Shown here piece by piece: positions 9,081-15,612 of a stretch of DNA of 64,000 nucleotides. Numbering within the stretch: the first letter of the stretch is position 1; each line of letters starts with the position of its first letter. The notes beneath the pieces were generated by a model. That model saw only the letters and a program-made list of their open reading frames with translations. It had not been told where the DNA came from and made no database searches. The stretch is from CAWAPS01 sp963783945 (GTDB taxonomy: Bacteria > Actinomycetota > Acidimicrobiia > Acidimicrobiales > Palsa-688), in the NCBI GenBank assembly GCA_963783945.1, contig CAWAPS010000007.1, forward strand, positions 372,001-436,000, read 5' to 3'. The translations under genes and the position numbers were made by a program.

Positions 9081-9216
9081 CGGCCGGAGTTGCGCGACAG
9101 GTGGAGGCATATCAGGCGCAGGGCCGCGGCGGCTACCAGGGCGGCGACCGCCAGCCGACGCCCCGGGTCATATTGAGCAGGCGTCCCGCGGGTCCGGCCC
9201 GCTTTCCCCCTCCTAA

Positions 9217-9331
9217 CCACTTCGCGCCGCGACCTCTTGACCAAACCCTGGGTCGCGACGCGTTTGGGTCGTCCAGGAGCCACTTCGCGTCGCGACCTCC
9301 CGGCCAAAGCCTGGGTCGCGACGCGAAGTGG
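9217..9331. repeat. Two tandem hairpin-forming intergenic elements
   Basis: Copy 2 has 18-nt arms (9280-9297 and 9314-9331) that are perfectly complementary; the left arm is CCACTTCGCGTCGCGACC and the loop is 16 nt. Copy 1 (9217-9234 and 9251-9268) has the same layout and 16-nt loop, but its right arm has diverged at the distal end. The copies are offset by 63 nt. There is no T-tract, so a standard Rho-independent terminator is unlikely. REP-like intergenic palindrome or protein-binding site are the main options. Confidence 0.8.
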
Positions 9332-9442
9332 TTCGAGGTAGCCGGATCGAGGGCCGGGCCGGGCTGTGCGGACCACGGGGATCAGCACCGCCGGGCCAGG
9401 GGGACGAGGACCGCCGGCCCGCGGGGCGAAATCGCCGAACAC

Positions 9443-9448
9443 TAGTGT
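9443..9448 (+). promoter_or_regulatory. Candidate -10 box for acyl-CoA ligase
   Basis: TAGTGT. It would place transcription start near 9455 and give a leader of about 55 nt carrying the repeated SD-like segment. Confidence 0.3.
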
Positions 9449-9463
9449 GATCCCCCGGATCAG

Positions 9464-9501
9464 CCAGGGGAGCCGAGGGGATCCAGGGGAGCCGAGGGGA
9501 G
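9464..9501 (+). repeat. 19-bp tandem duplication with repeated SD-like AGGGGA
   Basis: Two 19-bp units (9464-9482 and 9483-9501) differ only at the last base. Each contains AGGGGA twice, so four Shine-Dalgarno-like motifs precede ATG 9510, the closest about 9 nt away. Whether the extra copies matter for translation is unknown. Confidence 0.75.
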
Positions 9502-9509
9502 CCCAGCAG

Positions 9510-11060
9510 ATGTATCCAGGTCGTCACGCCATCGAACACCCCGAAAAGCCGGCCGTGATCATGGCGGCGTCGGGGGAGACGGTCACCTTCGGTGAATACG
9601 AGAGGCGGTGCAACCAGGTGGCGCACCTGCTGCGAGCCATGGGGCTCCAGCCCGGCGACCACATATCGGTATTCATGGAGAACAACCCCTGGATGCTCGA
9701 GATCGAGGGAGGTGCCGAGCGGGTCGGTCTCTACTACACCCTGGTGAACGCCTATCTGGCCCCTGACGAAGTGGCCTACATCGTCTCGAACTCGCAATCG
9801 CGCGTCTTCTTCAGCTCCGTCGCCAAGCGGGACGTGGCGGAAGCCGCGGCCCGGGCGTGCCCCCAGCTCGAACGGCTGTTCATGGCCGGCATCGAGGTCG
9901 AGTCGGGGAAGTGGGAGCCGCTGGGCGAGGTCCTCGACGCCTTGCCGGCCGGGCCTGTACCCGACGAGACGCTCGGGGCAGCCATGCTCTATTCGTCGGG
10001 GACGACCGGCCAGCCGAAGGGGATCCTGCGCCCCCTGCCCACCGGCCGTCCGTCGGAGCCGCTGGCCGTGATGAAGTTCGCCCAGGGCATGTTCGGGATG
10101 CGCGAAGGCATGGTGTACCTGAACCCGGCGCCCCTCTACCACTCGGCGCCTCAAGCCAGCGTTTCGTTGGCCTTGCGCCTCGGCTCCACGTCGGTGGTGA
10201 TGGAGCACTTCGACGCCGCCCACTGGATGGCGCTGGTCGAGCGCTATCGCGTCACCCACTGCCAGATGGTTCCCACCATGTTCAGCCGCCTGCTGCGCCT
10301 ACCCCCCGAGGTGCGCGACCGCGCCGATCTGTCTTCCCTGGAGAACATCGTGCACGCCGCCGCACCCTGCCCCGTTCCGGTCAAGCGGGCCATGATCGAC
10401 TGGCTGGGCCCGATCATCACCGAGTACTACGGCGCCACCGAGAGCAACGGGTTCGCCTTCTGCACCTCGGCCGAGTGGCTGGCCCATCCCGGCACCGTGG
10501 GCCGCGCCATCCTCGGCGAGCTGCTCATCCTCGACGACGAGGGCAACGAGTGCCCCGCCGGGCGGGACGGCACCATCTGGTTCAGAGGGGCCACCAACTT
10601 CGAGTATTTCGACGATCGCGAGAAGACGGTCGCCAACCGCACCGCCGACAGCAGCACCAGCACGGTCGGCGACGTGGGCCATGTGGACGAGGACGGTTGG
10701 CTCTACCTGACCGATCGCAAGAGCTACATGATCATCTCCGGCGGGGTCAACATCTACCCACAGGAGACGGAGAACCTGCTGATCACCCACCCGGCTGTGG
10801 CCGACGCCGCGGTCATCGGGGTACCCAACCAGGACCTGGGCGAAGAGGTGAAGGCCGTCGTCGAGGCCCTCGACCCGAATGCGGCCGGCCCGGAGCTGGC
10901 CGAGGAGCTCATCGCGTTCTGCCGGGCTCATCTCGCCCATTTCAAATGCCCGAGGACGGTCGATTTCGACGCCGAGCTGCCGCGGCTCCCGACGGGCAAG
11001 CTGTACAAGCGGCTGCTTCGCGACCGCTACTGGGAGGGTCACCAGACGTCGATTCTGTGA
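9510..11060 (+). CDS. AMP-binding acyl-CoA synthetase (FadD-like)
   Basis: 516 aa. ANL-superfamily enzyme activating a carboxylic acid through an acyl-adenylate and transferring it to CoA. Motifs: MLYSSGTTGQPKGIL (about 159-173, P-loop), YYGATESNGF (A5), VGHVDEDGWLYLTDRKSYMI (A7/A8 hinge) and LPRLPTGKLYKRLL with the C-terminal catalytic lysine. The start ATG 9510 has AGGGGA upstream; 48 additional upstream codons in frame are low-complexity leader and are rejected. The substrate may be a medium/long-chain or aromatic acid; the divergent leucine operon does not settle it. The gene stands alone, followed by the metal transporter 56 nt later. Confidence 0.9.
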   Translation: MYPGRHAIEHPEKPAVIMAASGETVTFGEYERRCNQVAHLLRAMGLQPGDHISVFMENNPWMLEIEGGAERVGLYYTLVNAYLAPDEVAYIVSNSQSRVFFSSVAKRDVAEAAARACPQLERLFMAGIEVESGKWEPLGEVLDALPAGPVPDETLGAAMLYSSGTTGQPKGILRPLPTGRPSEPLAVMKFAQGMFGMREGMVYLNPAPLYHSAPQASVSLALRLGSTSVVMEHFDAAHWMALVERYRVTHCQMVPTMFSRLLRLPPEVRDRADLSSLENIVHAAAPCPVPVKRAMIDWLGPIITEYYGATESNGFAFCTSAEWLAHPGTVGRAILGELLILDDEGNECPAGRDGTIWFRGATNFEYFDDREKTVANRTADSSTSTVGDVGHVDEDGWLYLTDRKSYMIISGGVNIYPQETENLLITHPAVADAAVIGVPNQDLGEEVKAVVEALDPNAAGPELAEELIAFCRAHLAHFKCPRTVDFDAELPRLPTGKLYKRLLRDRYWEGHQTSIL

Positions 11061-11112
11061 GGTGCCCTGAGGCGCTCTGAGCCGCTCTGGGGCGTTCTCA
11101 GGTTGCACCACT

Positions 11113-11118
11113 TACAAT
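11113..11118 (+). promoter_or_regulatory. Candidate -10 box overlapping the VIT gene start
   Basis: TACAAT, the best -10 match in the area. It overlaps the first of three in-frame ATGs, so initiation 7 nt downstream would yield a leaderless mRNA starting at the third ATG (11126). Confidence 0.45.
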
Positions 11119-11890
11119 GATGACGATGGCGACAGGCGCCGGCCGCAAGAGTGTGGTGGCTTCTGCTCGCTGGTGGTTGAGGGGCGGGGCGCCGGCCAAC
11201 ACCACCCGACATCGCGACATCAAGGGTGGGGGAGCCCGAGCGGCGGTGCTGGGGGCGGGCGACGGGCTCGTAACCAACGTGTCGCTCATCCTGGGGGTGG
11301 CGGGGGCCTCCGTGAACGCTTCGACGGTGCGGCTGGCGGGGGTGGCCAGCCTGCTCGCCGGGTCCTTTTCCATGGCGGCCGGGGAGCTGGTCTCGGTCCG
11401 GGCCCAGCGGGAGCTCGAGGAGCGAGAGCTCAGAGTCGAACGGCAGGAGCTGGCCGACGAGCCGGATGCGGAGCGGCGGGAGCTGGCTGCCATGTACCGG
11501 GCCCAGGGCGTGTCCGCCGAAGATGCCGAGACCGTCGCCCGCATACTGTCGGCCAACGAGGGGGTGGCCCTCGACACCCACGCCAGATTGGAGCTCGGGA
11601 TCGACCCCGAGGCTCGGGGAGCGGCCGGGAGGGCGGCTATCGCGTCGTTTCTGGCGTTCGCGTTCGGGGCCCTCCTGCCGCTTCTCCCCTGGTTCTTCAC
11701 TGAGGGAGGACCGGCGGTGGCCGCGTCGGTGATCATTGGCGCGGTGGCCGCCCTGCTGCTCGGCGCGGCGATCGGATGGTTCGCCGGACGCAGCGTGCCC
11801 CGGACCGCCCTGCGCCAGCTCGCACTGGCCGCGGTGGCTGCCGGTGTCACCTATGCAGTCGGAGCCGCCCTCGGGGTGTCGGCCGGGTGA
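11117..11890 (+). CDS. VIT1/CCC1-family Fe/Mn transporter
   Basis: 257 aa membrane protein. The first hydrophobic block GAGDGLVTNVSLILGVAGA (about 46-64) and SMAAGELVSVRAQ (about 84-96) are the metal-path helices of the vacuolar iron transporter family. A charged cytoplasmic segment rich in E and R (about 96-155) follows, then three more membrane helices to the C-terminus. It likely exports Fe2+ or Mn2+ from the cytoplasm. Three ATGs occur at the start (11117, 11120, 11126); the third is favoured if the TACAAT box is the promoter. Its TGA overlaps the kinase GTG by GTGA, tying it to the phosphorylation module. Confidence 0.88.
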   Translation: MMTMATGAGRKSVVASARWWLRGGAPANTTRHRDIKGGGARAAVLGAGDGLVTNVSLILGVAGASVNASTVRLAGVASLLAGSFSMAAGELVSVRAQRELEERELRVERQELADEPDAERRELAAMYRAQGVSAEDAETVARILSANEGVALDTHARLELGIDPEARGAAGRAAIASFLAFAFGALLPLLPWFFTEGGPAVAASVIIGAVAALLLGAAIGWFAGRSVPRTALRQLALAAVAAGVTYAVGAALGVSAG

Positions 11891-12924
11891 CCGAGGCCCG
11901 AAGCGCCGACCTCGGCGCCGTCCACCTGGCCGGCCTGCGTGTCGGCGAACTGCTCGCCGAGGGCGGCGAGGGCCGGGTATACGAGCTGCCGCTGCAACCG
12001 CACCTCGTGCTGAAGGCGTTCCGCCGGCCCGCTTCGCGGGAATTCCTCGAGGACCTGGTGGCCTGGCCGGCCGTGCTCGGTGAGGGGGAACTGGCCGCCC
12101 GGGTTCGTGCCGCCGCCGCTTGGCCGGCCGCCGTCGTGCTCGACGACGTCGCGTCGGCTGCCGGATTGTTGCTCCCAAGGTCACCGCGCCGCTTCGCCCT
12201 GCGCCATCGCGACGGCACCACCCGCCTGGCGTCGCTCAGCTACCTGACCGCCGACCCGCAGCACCGGGCCGTGGCCTATGGCCTGACGTTGCCTCCGGCG
12301 GTAAGTCCAGAACGCCTCGGCTTGGTCTACGCCCTGGCCTGTCTTCTGCAGGCGTTCGAATGGGCCGAGCCGATGGTCGGTCACGGAGACCTCTCGACCA
12401 AGAACGTGCTGTGGTCCCTGCAGCGAGGACCCGAGGTGTTCGTCCTCGATTGCGACAACTGCGAGCGCTACAACCAGCGACGCGAGCCTCTCGGCCCATC
12501 CGATCGCCGCCGGGCCATGACCCCCAACTGGGACGACCCGGCGGTGGCTGCCGGCCGCAACCCCAGCCTGGTCTCCGATCGCTACTCGCTCGCTCTGATC
12601 TTCTTGCGCGTCGTGGGGGCCGCCAACTTCCCGATTCAGGCCCGCCAGCGGGAGGGAGGCACTGTGACCGTCGACTTCGCCGTGCCTCCGAGCGCGTTCG
12701 CCTCCGAGCTGCTCGGCCCCGGTGCCCCGGTTTGGGATCTGTGCGAGAAGGGTTTGAGCATCGCCGATCCGGCCGGCCGCCCCCCCGCCTCCGCCTGGGT
12801 CGCCGCCCTCGAGCGGGTACTCGAGGACATGGGCGCCGGCTCGGTACTGCGGGGGGTCCGGGCCGGCCAGGGCGGTAGGACCCGGGAGCGACCGGCCCAT
12901 GTCGCCGCCGGGCCGGGGCGGTAG
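11887..12924 (+). CDS. Ser/Thr protein kinase-like protein of a TerY-P-type module
   Basis: 345 aa with a divergent but apparently active kinase core: glycine loop AEGGEGRVYEL, beta-3 lysine in LVLKAF (Lys43), catalytic loop HGDLSTKN (166-173, Asp168 and Asn173) and metal motif DCDN at 188-191 in place of DFG. No transmembrane segment or sensor domain is visible. The start GTG 11887 overlaps the transporter stop by 4 bp. The last codons fall inside a 36-bp tandem repeat, and the stop codon ends unit 1. With vWA and PP2C genes directly downstream, this matches the vWA/kinase/PP2C triad associated with tellurite-resistance-type stress systems. Target unknown. Confidence 0.78.
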   Translation: MTEARSADLGAVHLAGLRVGELLAEGGEGRVYELPLQPHLVLKAFRRPASREFLEDLVAWPAVLGEGELAARVRAAAAWPAAVVLDDVASAAGLLLPRSPRRFALRHRDGTTRLASLSYLTADPQHRAVAYGLTLPPAVSPERLGLVYALACLLQAFEWAEPMVGHGDLSTKNVLWSLQRGPEVFVLDCDNCERYNQRREPLGPSDRRRAMTPNWDDPAVAAGRNPSLVSDRYSLALIFLRVVGAANFPIQARQREGGTVTVDFAVPPSAFASELLGPGAPVWDLCEKGLSIADPAGRPPASAWVAALERVLEDMGAGSVLRGVRAGQGGRTRERPAHVAAGPGR

Positions 12925-12969
12925 CGACCGGCCCATGTCGCCGCCGGGCCGGGGCGGTAGCGACCGGCC
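12889..12969 (+). repeat. 36-bp tandem repeat at the kinase/membrane-protein junction
   Basis: Two identical 36-bp units (12889-12924 and 12925-12960) plus 9 nt of a third. Each unit carries an ATG in the frame of the next gene and a TAG in the kinase frame. Copy number changes would keep both frames, but would lengthen the next protein by 12 residues per unit and add start codons. Confidence 0.9.
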
Positions 12970-13480
12970 TACCTCGTACGAGCCCGACCCCGCCCCGGTC
13001 ACGATCGCGCCGGATGCCAGGCGGCGGGACGTCGAGATCCATCCGGTACGGGGGGCCGCCCGTACCGCGCCCAAGTGGTCCATGAGCGTGGCCGAGACGC
13101 CCCATCCCGTGGCCTGGCGGCGACCCCAGGGCGCCGGCACCACATTCGCGGGCGGACCCGGAGCGACGGGCTCAGGTGGGGCGGCCGGCGTCGCCGCCGG
13201 TAGGGCGGCCGGGAGCGCAGTGGGCGGCGTGGCCGGGGGCGCAGTGGGCGGCGGCCCGGCGGGACAACCGAGCCCTGTGCTCCCTCAAATCCTGGCGTTC
13301 ATCCGCCAGGCCCTCCGTTTGTGGACGGACATGCATCGCCGGGCCGGTCGGGCTCTGGTCGGCCGGCAACCGGGCGAACGGGTGCGGAAGGTGGCTTTCT
13401 GCGCCGGCGTGGACCTCCTGCTCGCGATTGTCACCCTGTTCGTGGTGGCCATGCTCGTAGCCCCGTTACTTGGCATTTGA
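12899..13480 (+). CDS. Glycine/alanine-rich protein with C-terminal membrane anchor
   Basis: 193 aa if begun at ATG 12899; ATG 12935 in the second repeat unit is equally plausible and would avoid the 26-nt overlap with the kinase. Layout: short PPGRGGSDRP repeats (1-24), a moderately charged region, a Gly/Ala/Val-rich linker (about 85-120), an amphipathic stretch ending in QPGERVRKV, and one strong transmembrane helix at the very C-terminus (about 168-193). It resembles a tail-anchored adaptor. No known domain recognised. Position between kinase and vWA genes suggests it anchors the module at the membrane. Confidence 0.65.
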   Translation: MSPPGRGGSDRPMSPPGRGGSDRPTSYEPDPAPVTIAPDARRRDVEIHPVRGAARTAPKWSMSVAETPHPVAWRRPQGAGTTFAGGPGATGSGGAAGVAAGRAAGSAVGGVAGGAVGGGPAGQPSPVLPQILAFIRQALRLWTDMHRRAGRALVGRQPGERVRKVAFCAGVDLLLAIVTLFVVAMLVAPLLGI

Positions 13481-13499
13481 CCGGTAGCGTTACCGACCG

Positions 13500-14207
13500 A
13501 TGACGAGTCCCAACGTCGGAGTCGAGGAGCGGTACGCGGTCTTCCCGTTCTACCTGTGCCTGGACGTGTCGGCGTCCATGTCGGGGTCCCCGATCGACAG
13601 TGTCAACCAGCAGTTGCCTCTGCTCAGGGCGAGCGTCGGGGAGGACCCGGCGATCGCAGAGGTCATACGGATGGGAATCGTGACGTTCAGCGATGTGGCG
13701 CACAGCGTTCTTCCGCTTTGCGATCTGAGCCTGGTCGAAGCCGTGCCCGAGTTGAGCGCTCAGGGCCGCACGTCGTACGCCGCGGCGTTCGACCACCTCC
13801 GGCACGTGATCGAGAGCGACTACCAGAAGAGCCGGGCCGGGGGCGACCGTTGGTACCGGCCTGCGGTGATTTTCATCTCCGACGGCCGGCCGACGGACGA
13901 GCCAGAGAGGTGGCGGGCCGCCCACAACCGCCTGACGGATCCCGAGTGGAAACGGCGTCCCAACATCCTTGCTTTCGGGTTCGGAGACGCCGACCCCGCA
14001 GTCCTGGCTGTCGTAAGCGAGTCCAAACCGAACCGGGCGTTCATCGCGGCCGAGGGGGCCGAACCGAGCAAGGTGGTTCCTGAGCTGATGGCCGGGCTCA
14101 TACAGTCCATTGTCAGTTCGTCGGCGAGCGTGTACACCGGGGCGGCGCAGCTGACACCGCCCGAAGTGCCGAGCATGACGCCCATTTCGGTGGACCGGCT
14201 GGACTAG
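13500..14207 (+). CDS. TerY-like von Willebrand factor A domain protein
   Basis: 235 aa consisting of one vWA domain. The metal-ion-dependent adhesion site is complete: DVSASMSG (Asp22, Ser24, Ser26), a threonine in AQGRTSYAAAF and aspartate in FISDGRPTD. Such stand-alone vWA proteins (TerY/YegL type) bind partners in a Mg-dependent way and often sit beside PP2C and kinase genes. The gene starts 19 nt after the membrane protein and ends 7 nt before the phosphatase, so the three form one transcription unit. Probably a phosphorylated or phosphorylation-controlled scaffold; this is inference from the family. Confidence 0.87.
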   Translation: MTSPNVGVEERYAVFPFYLCLDVSASMSGSPIDSVNQQLPLLRASVGEDPAIAEVIRMGIVTFSDVAHSVLPLCDLSLVEAVPELSAQGRTSYAAAFDHLRHVIESDYQKSRAGGDRWYRPAVIFISDGRPTDEPERWRAAHNRLTDPEWKRRPNILAFGFGDADPAVLAVVSESKPNRAFIAAEGAEPSKVVPELMAGLIQSIVSSSASVYTGAAQLTPPEVPSMTPISVDRLD

Positions 14208-14214
14208 GCGGTCG

Positions 14215-15036
14215 TTGACGGTGGAGCCGCCGGTGTTCGGGCGGCACTCGCCGGCCGCCGCGGCCGAGCCGGTGCTGCGAACCTCGGGCGACGCCGCTGC
14301 TTCCACCTGGCGGGCCGAGGGGGGCAGCACCCCCTGGTGGGCGGTCAGGGCCGTGTCGGTGACGGGTGTGCGCCACCGCTTGGCCGGGGCGCCCGGTGAG
14401 GACAGTTTCGCCTGGCGCCACGACGGATCGCGACTGGTGCTCGCCGTCGCCGATGGCCTCGGGTCGGTCGAGGGGTCGGGCCGGGCGGCGGCCCGAGCCG
14501 CGGCGGCCGCGGTGGAGACCGCGCTCGGCGTAGCGGAGGGGGGTGCCGGTCCAGGCGACGCCATCAGCGAGGGGGTGCGGGCCGCCAACCGGGCGGCGGC
14601 CGGCGGGGGAGCGACCACCCTGGTCCTCGCGGTGCTAGACCGCAGTGGGCGGGTCAGCCTGGGCCGGGTCGGCGACAGCTCAGCCTTTCTGATCGGACCG
14701 GGGGCAGTTTGGTCGGAGTTGTTCGCCCCACCCGAGGACGACTCTGTCGGAACCGAGACCGCGGCCCTCCCGAGCCAGGAGCCCGACCCGGAGGTGGCCT
14801 GCGCCATGGTCGGGCCCGGCGACGTGCTCGTGCTGGCTACGGACGGAGTGGCCGATCCGTGGCGGGACGGGCCGGAGACCGTCGCCCCGTCGCTCGCCGA
14901 AGCGATCGTCTCGCGCCCGCGGGCCCTGGAGCTGGCCCGGCTGGCCGATTTCTCCCGCCAGGGCTGCCACGACGACCGCACCATCATCGTGGTCTGGTTG
15001 TCGGGCCCGGTCGATCAGGCCGGCGACGGCGGATAG
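14215..15036 (+). CDS. PP2C-family protein phosphatase
   Basis: 273 aa if started at TTG 14215 (GTG 14221 is an alternative). Motifs in order: GAPGEDSFAW (metal-binding acidic site), LAVADGLGSVEGSG (DG metal ligands), GRVGDSSAF, LVLATDGVADPW and HDDRTIIVVW, all conserved in Mg/Mn-dependent PP2C Ser/Thr phosphatases. The catalytic domain occupies residues about 45-265, after a 40-residue proline/alanine-rich N-terminus. It presumably reverses the action of the upstream kinase, completing the kinase/vWA/PP2C set. Confidence 0.88.
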   Translation: MTVEPPVFGRHSPAAAAEPVLRTSGDAAASTWRAEGGSTPWWAVRAVSVTGVRHRLAGAPGEDSFAWRHDGSRLVLAVADGLGSVEGSGRAAARAAAAAVETALGVAEGGAGPGDAISEGVRAANRAAAGGGATTLVLAVLDRSGRVSLGRVGDSSAFLIGPGAVWSELFAPPEDDSVGTETAALPSQEPDPEVACAMVGPGDVLVLATDGVADPWRDGPETVAPSLAEAIVSRPRALELARLADFSRQGCHDDRTIIVVWLSGPVDQAGDGG

Positions 15037-15127
15037 GCGGCGGGCACCCGGTCAGGTGCCAGGGCCCGGGTCAGGCGGGTAGGCCGGGGTGGCAGGGCCG
15101 GGTCGGGCGGTAGGTCCGGCGGGGTCA

Positions 15128-15171
15128 GGCGGTCAGAGCACGTCGGCCAGGCGGTCAGAGCACGTCGGCCA
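15128..15171. repeat. 22-bp tandem duplication at the 3' end of the DUF3817 gene
   Basis: Units 15128-15149 and 15150-15171 are identical. They cover the last codons and stop of the DUF3817 gene, so a second copy of the gene end lies just beyond the real stop. The preceding 90 nt are G-rich with repeated GGTCAGGCGG-like motifs. Confidence 0.9.
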
Positions 15172-15514
15172 GGTCGACCCGGGCTTCGCTCAGGGCCTTC
15201 ATTTCGACCACGTACCCGCCGCCCGGTATGAGCCCCGCCACCAGGATGCTGAGGGTGGTGAACGCGCTCCAGCGCATGCGGGACCGCACGAGCAGCACCA
15301 GGAACAGGTAGGCGGTGAAGACACATCCGTGGCTGAACCCGACGACGACCAGGGCGGAGTGCCAGGGCCCGGTCAGTTTGTAGCCGGTCAGGCTGACGAC
15401 CCAGGCCACGCAGAGGACCACGAAAAAGGTGGCCTCCCAGAACGCCACCTTGCGCAGCAGCTTGATCATCCTCACCGGGTCCAAGCGTAGCTGTGCTACG
15501 AGCCTGACTCCCAT
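15155..15514 (-). CDS. DUF3817 integral membrane protein
   Basis: Up to 119 aa with three hydrophobic segments (about residues 23-45, 50-82 and 85-102). The FWEATFFVVLCVAW and HGCVFTAYLFLVLL stretches fit the actinobacterial DUF3817 family of small three-helix membrane proteins with no known function. The family usually begins close to the first helix, so ATG 15469 (MIKLLRKVAFWE) or the GTG two codons earlier may be the true start rather than 15514. It ends inside a 22-bp tandem duplication and is convergent with the PP2C gene. Confidence 0.75.
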   Translation of the reverse strand: MGVRLVAQLRLDPVRMIKLLRKVAFWEATFFVVLCVAWVVSLTGYKLTGPWHSALVVVGFSHGCVFTAYLFLVLLVRSRMRWSAFTTLSILVAGLIPGGGYVVEMKALSEARVDLADVL

Positions 15515-15598
15515 CCAGACGCAGTCGGTCTACGGGGTCCCGCGCTGCGCCCGGGTGCGGTTGTCGGGGGGTCGCCCCGCTCCCGCCTCTGCGCCGTG

Positions 15599-15604
15599 TA
15601 CGGT
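15599..15604 (+). promoter_or_regulatory. Candidate -10 box for Ppx/GppA gene
   Basis: TACGGT, 8 nt before GTG 15613; no Shine-Dalgarno present, so leaderless initiation is likely. Confidence 0.4.
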
Positions 15605-15612
15605 CGGGGCCC

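Larger units (their letters stand above)
9067..9509. other. Intergenic region between divergent carboxylase operon and acyl-CoA ligase
   Basis: 443 nt without a credible gene. It contains, from left to right, the operon -10 box, two related hairpin elements (9217-9331), a candidate TAGTGT -10 box for the ligase (9443-9448), and a 19-bp tandem duplication just before the ligase start. Small ORFs across the hairpins follow from the palindromes and have no recognisable protein pattern. Confidence 0.6.

Noticed and set aside
9217..9331. CRISPR array
   Set aside because: Only two units, each an internal palindrome with a related loop; no unique spacers and no cas genes.
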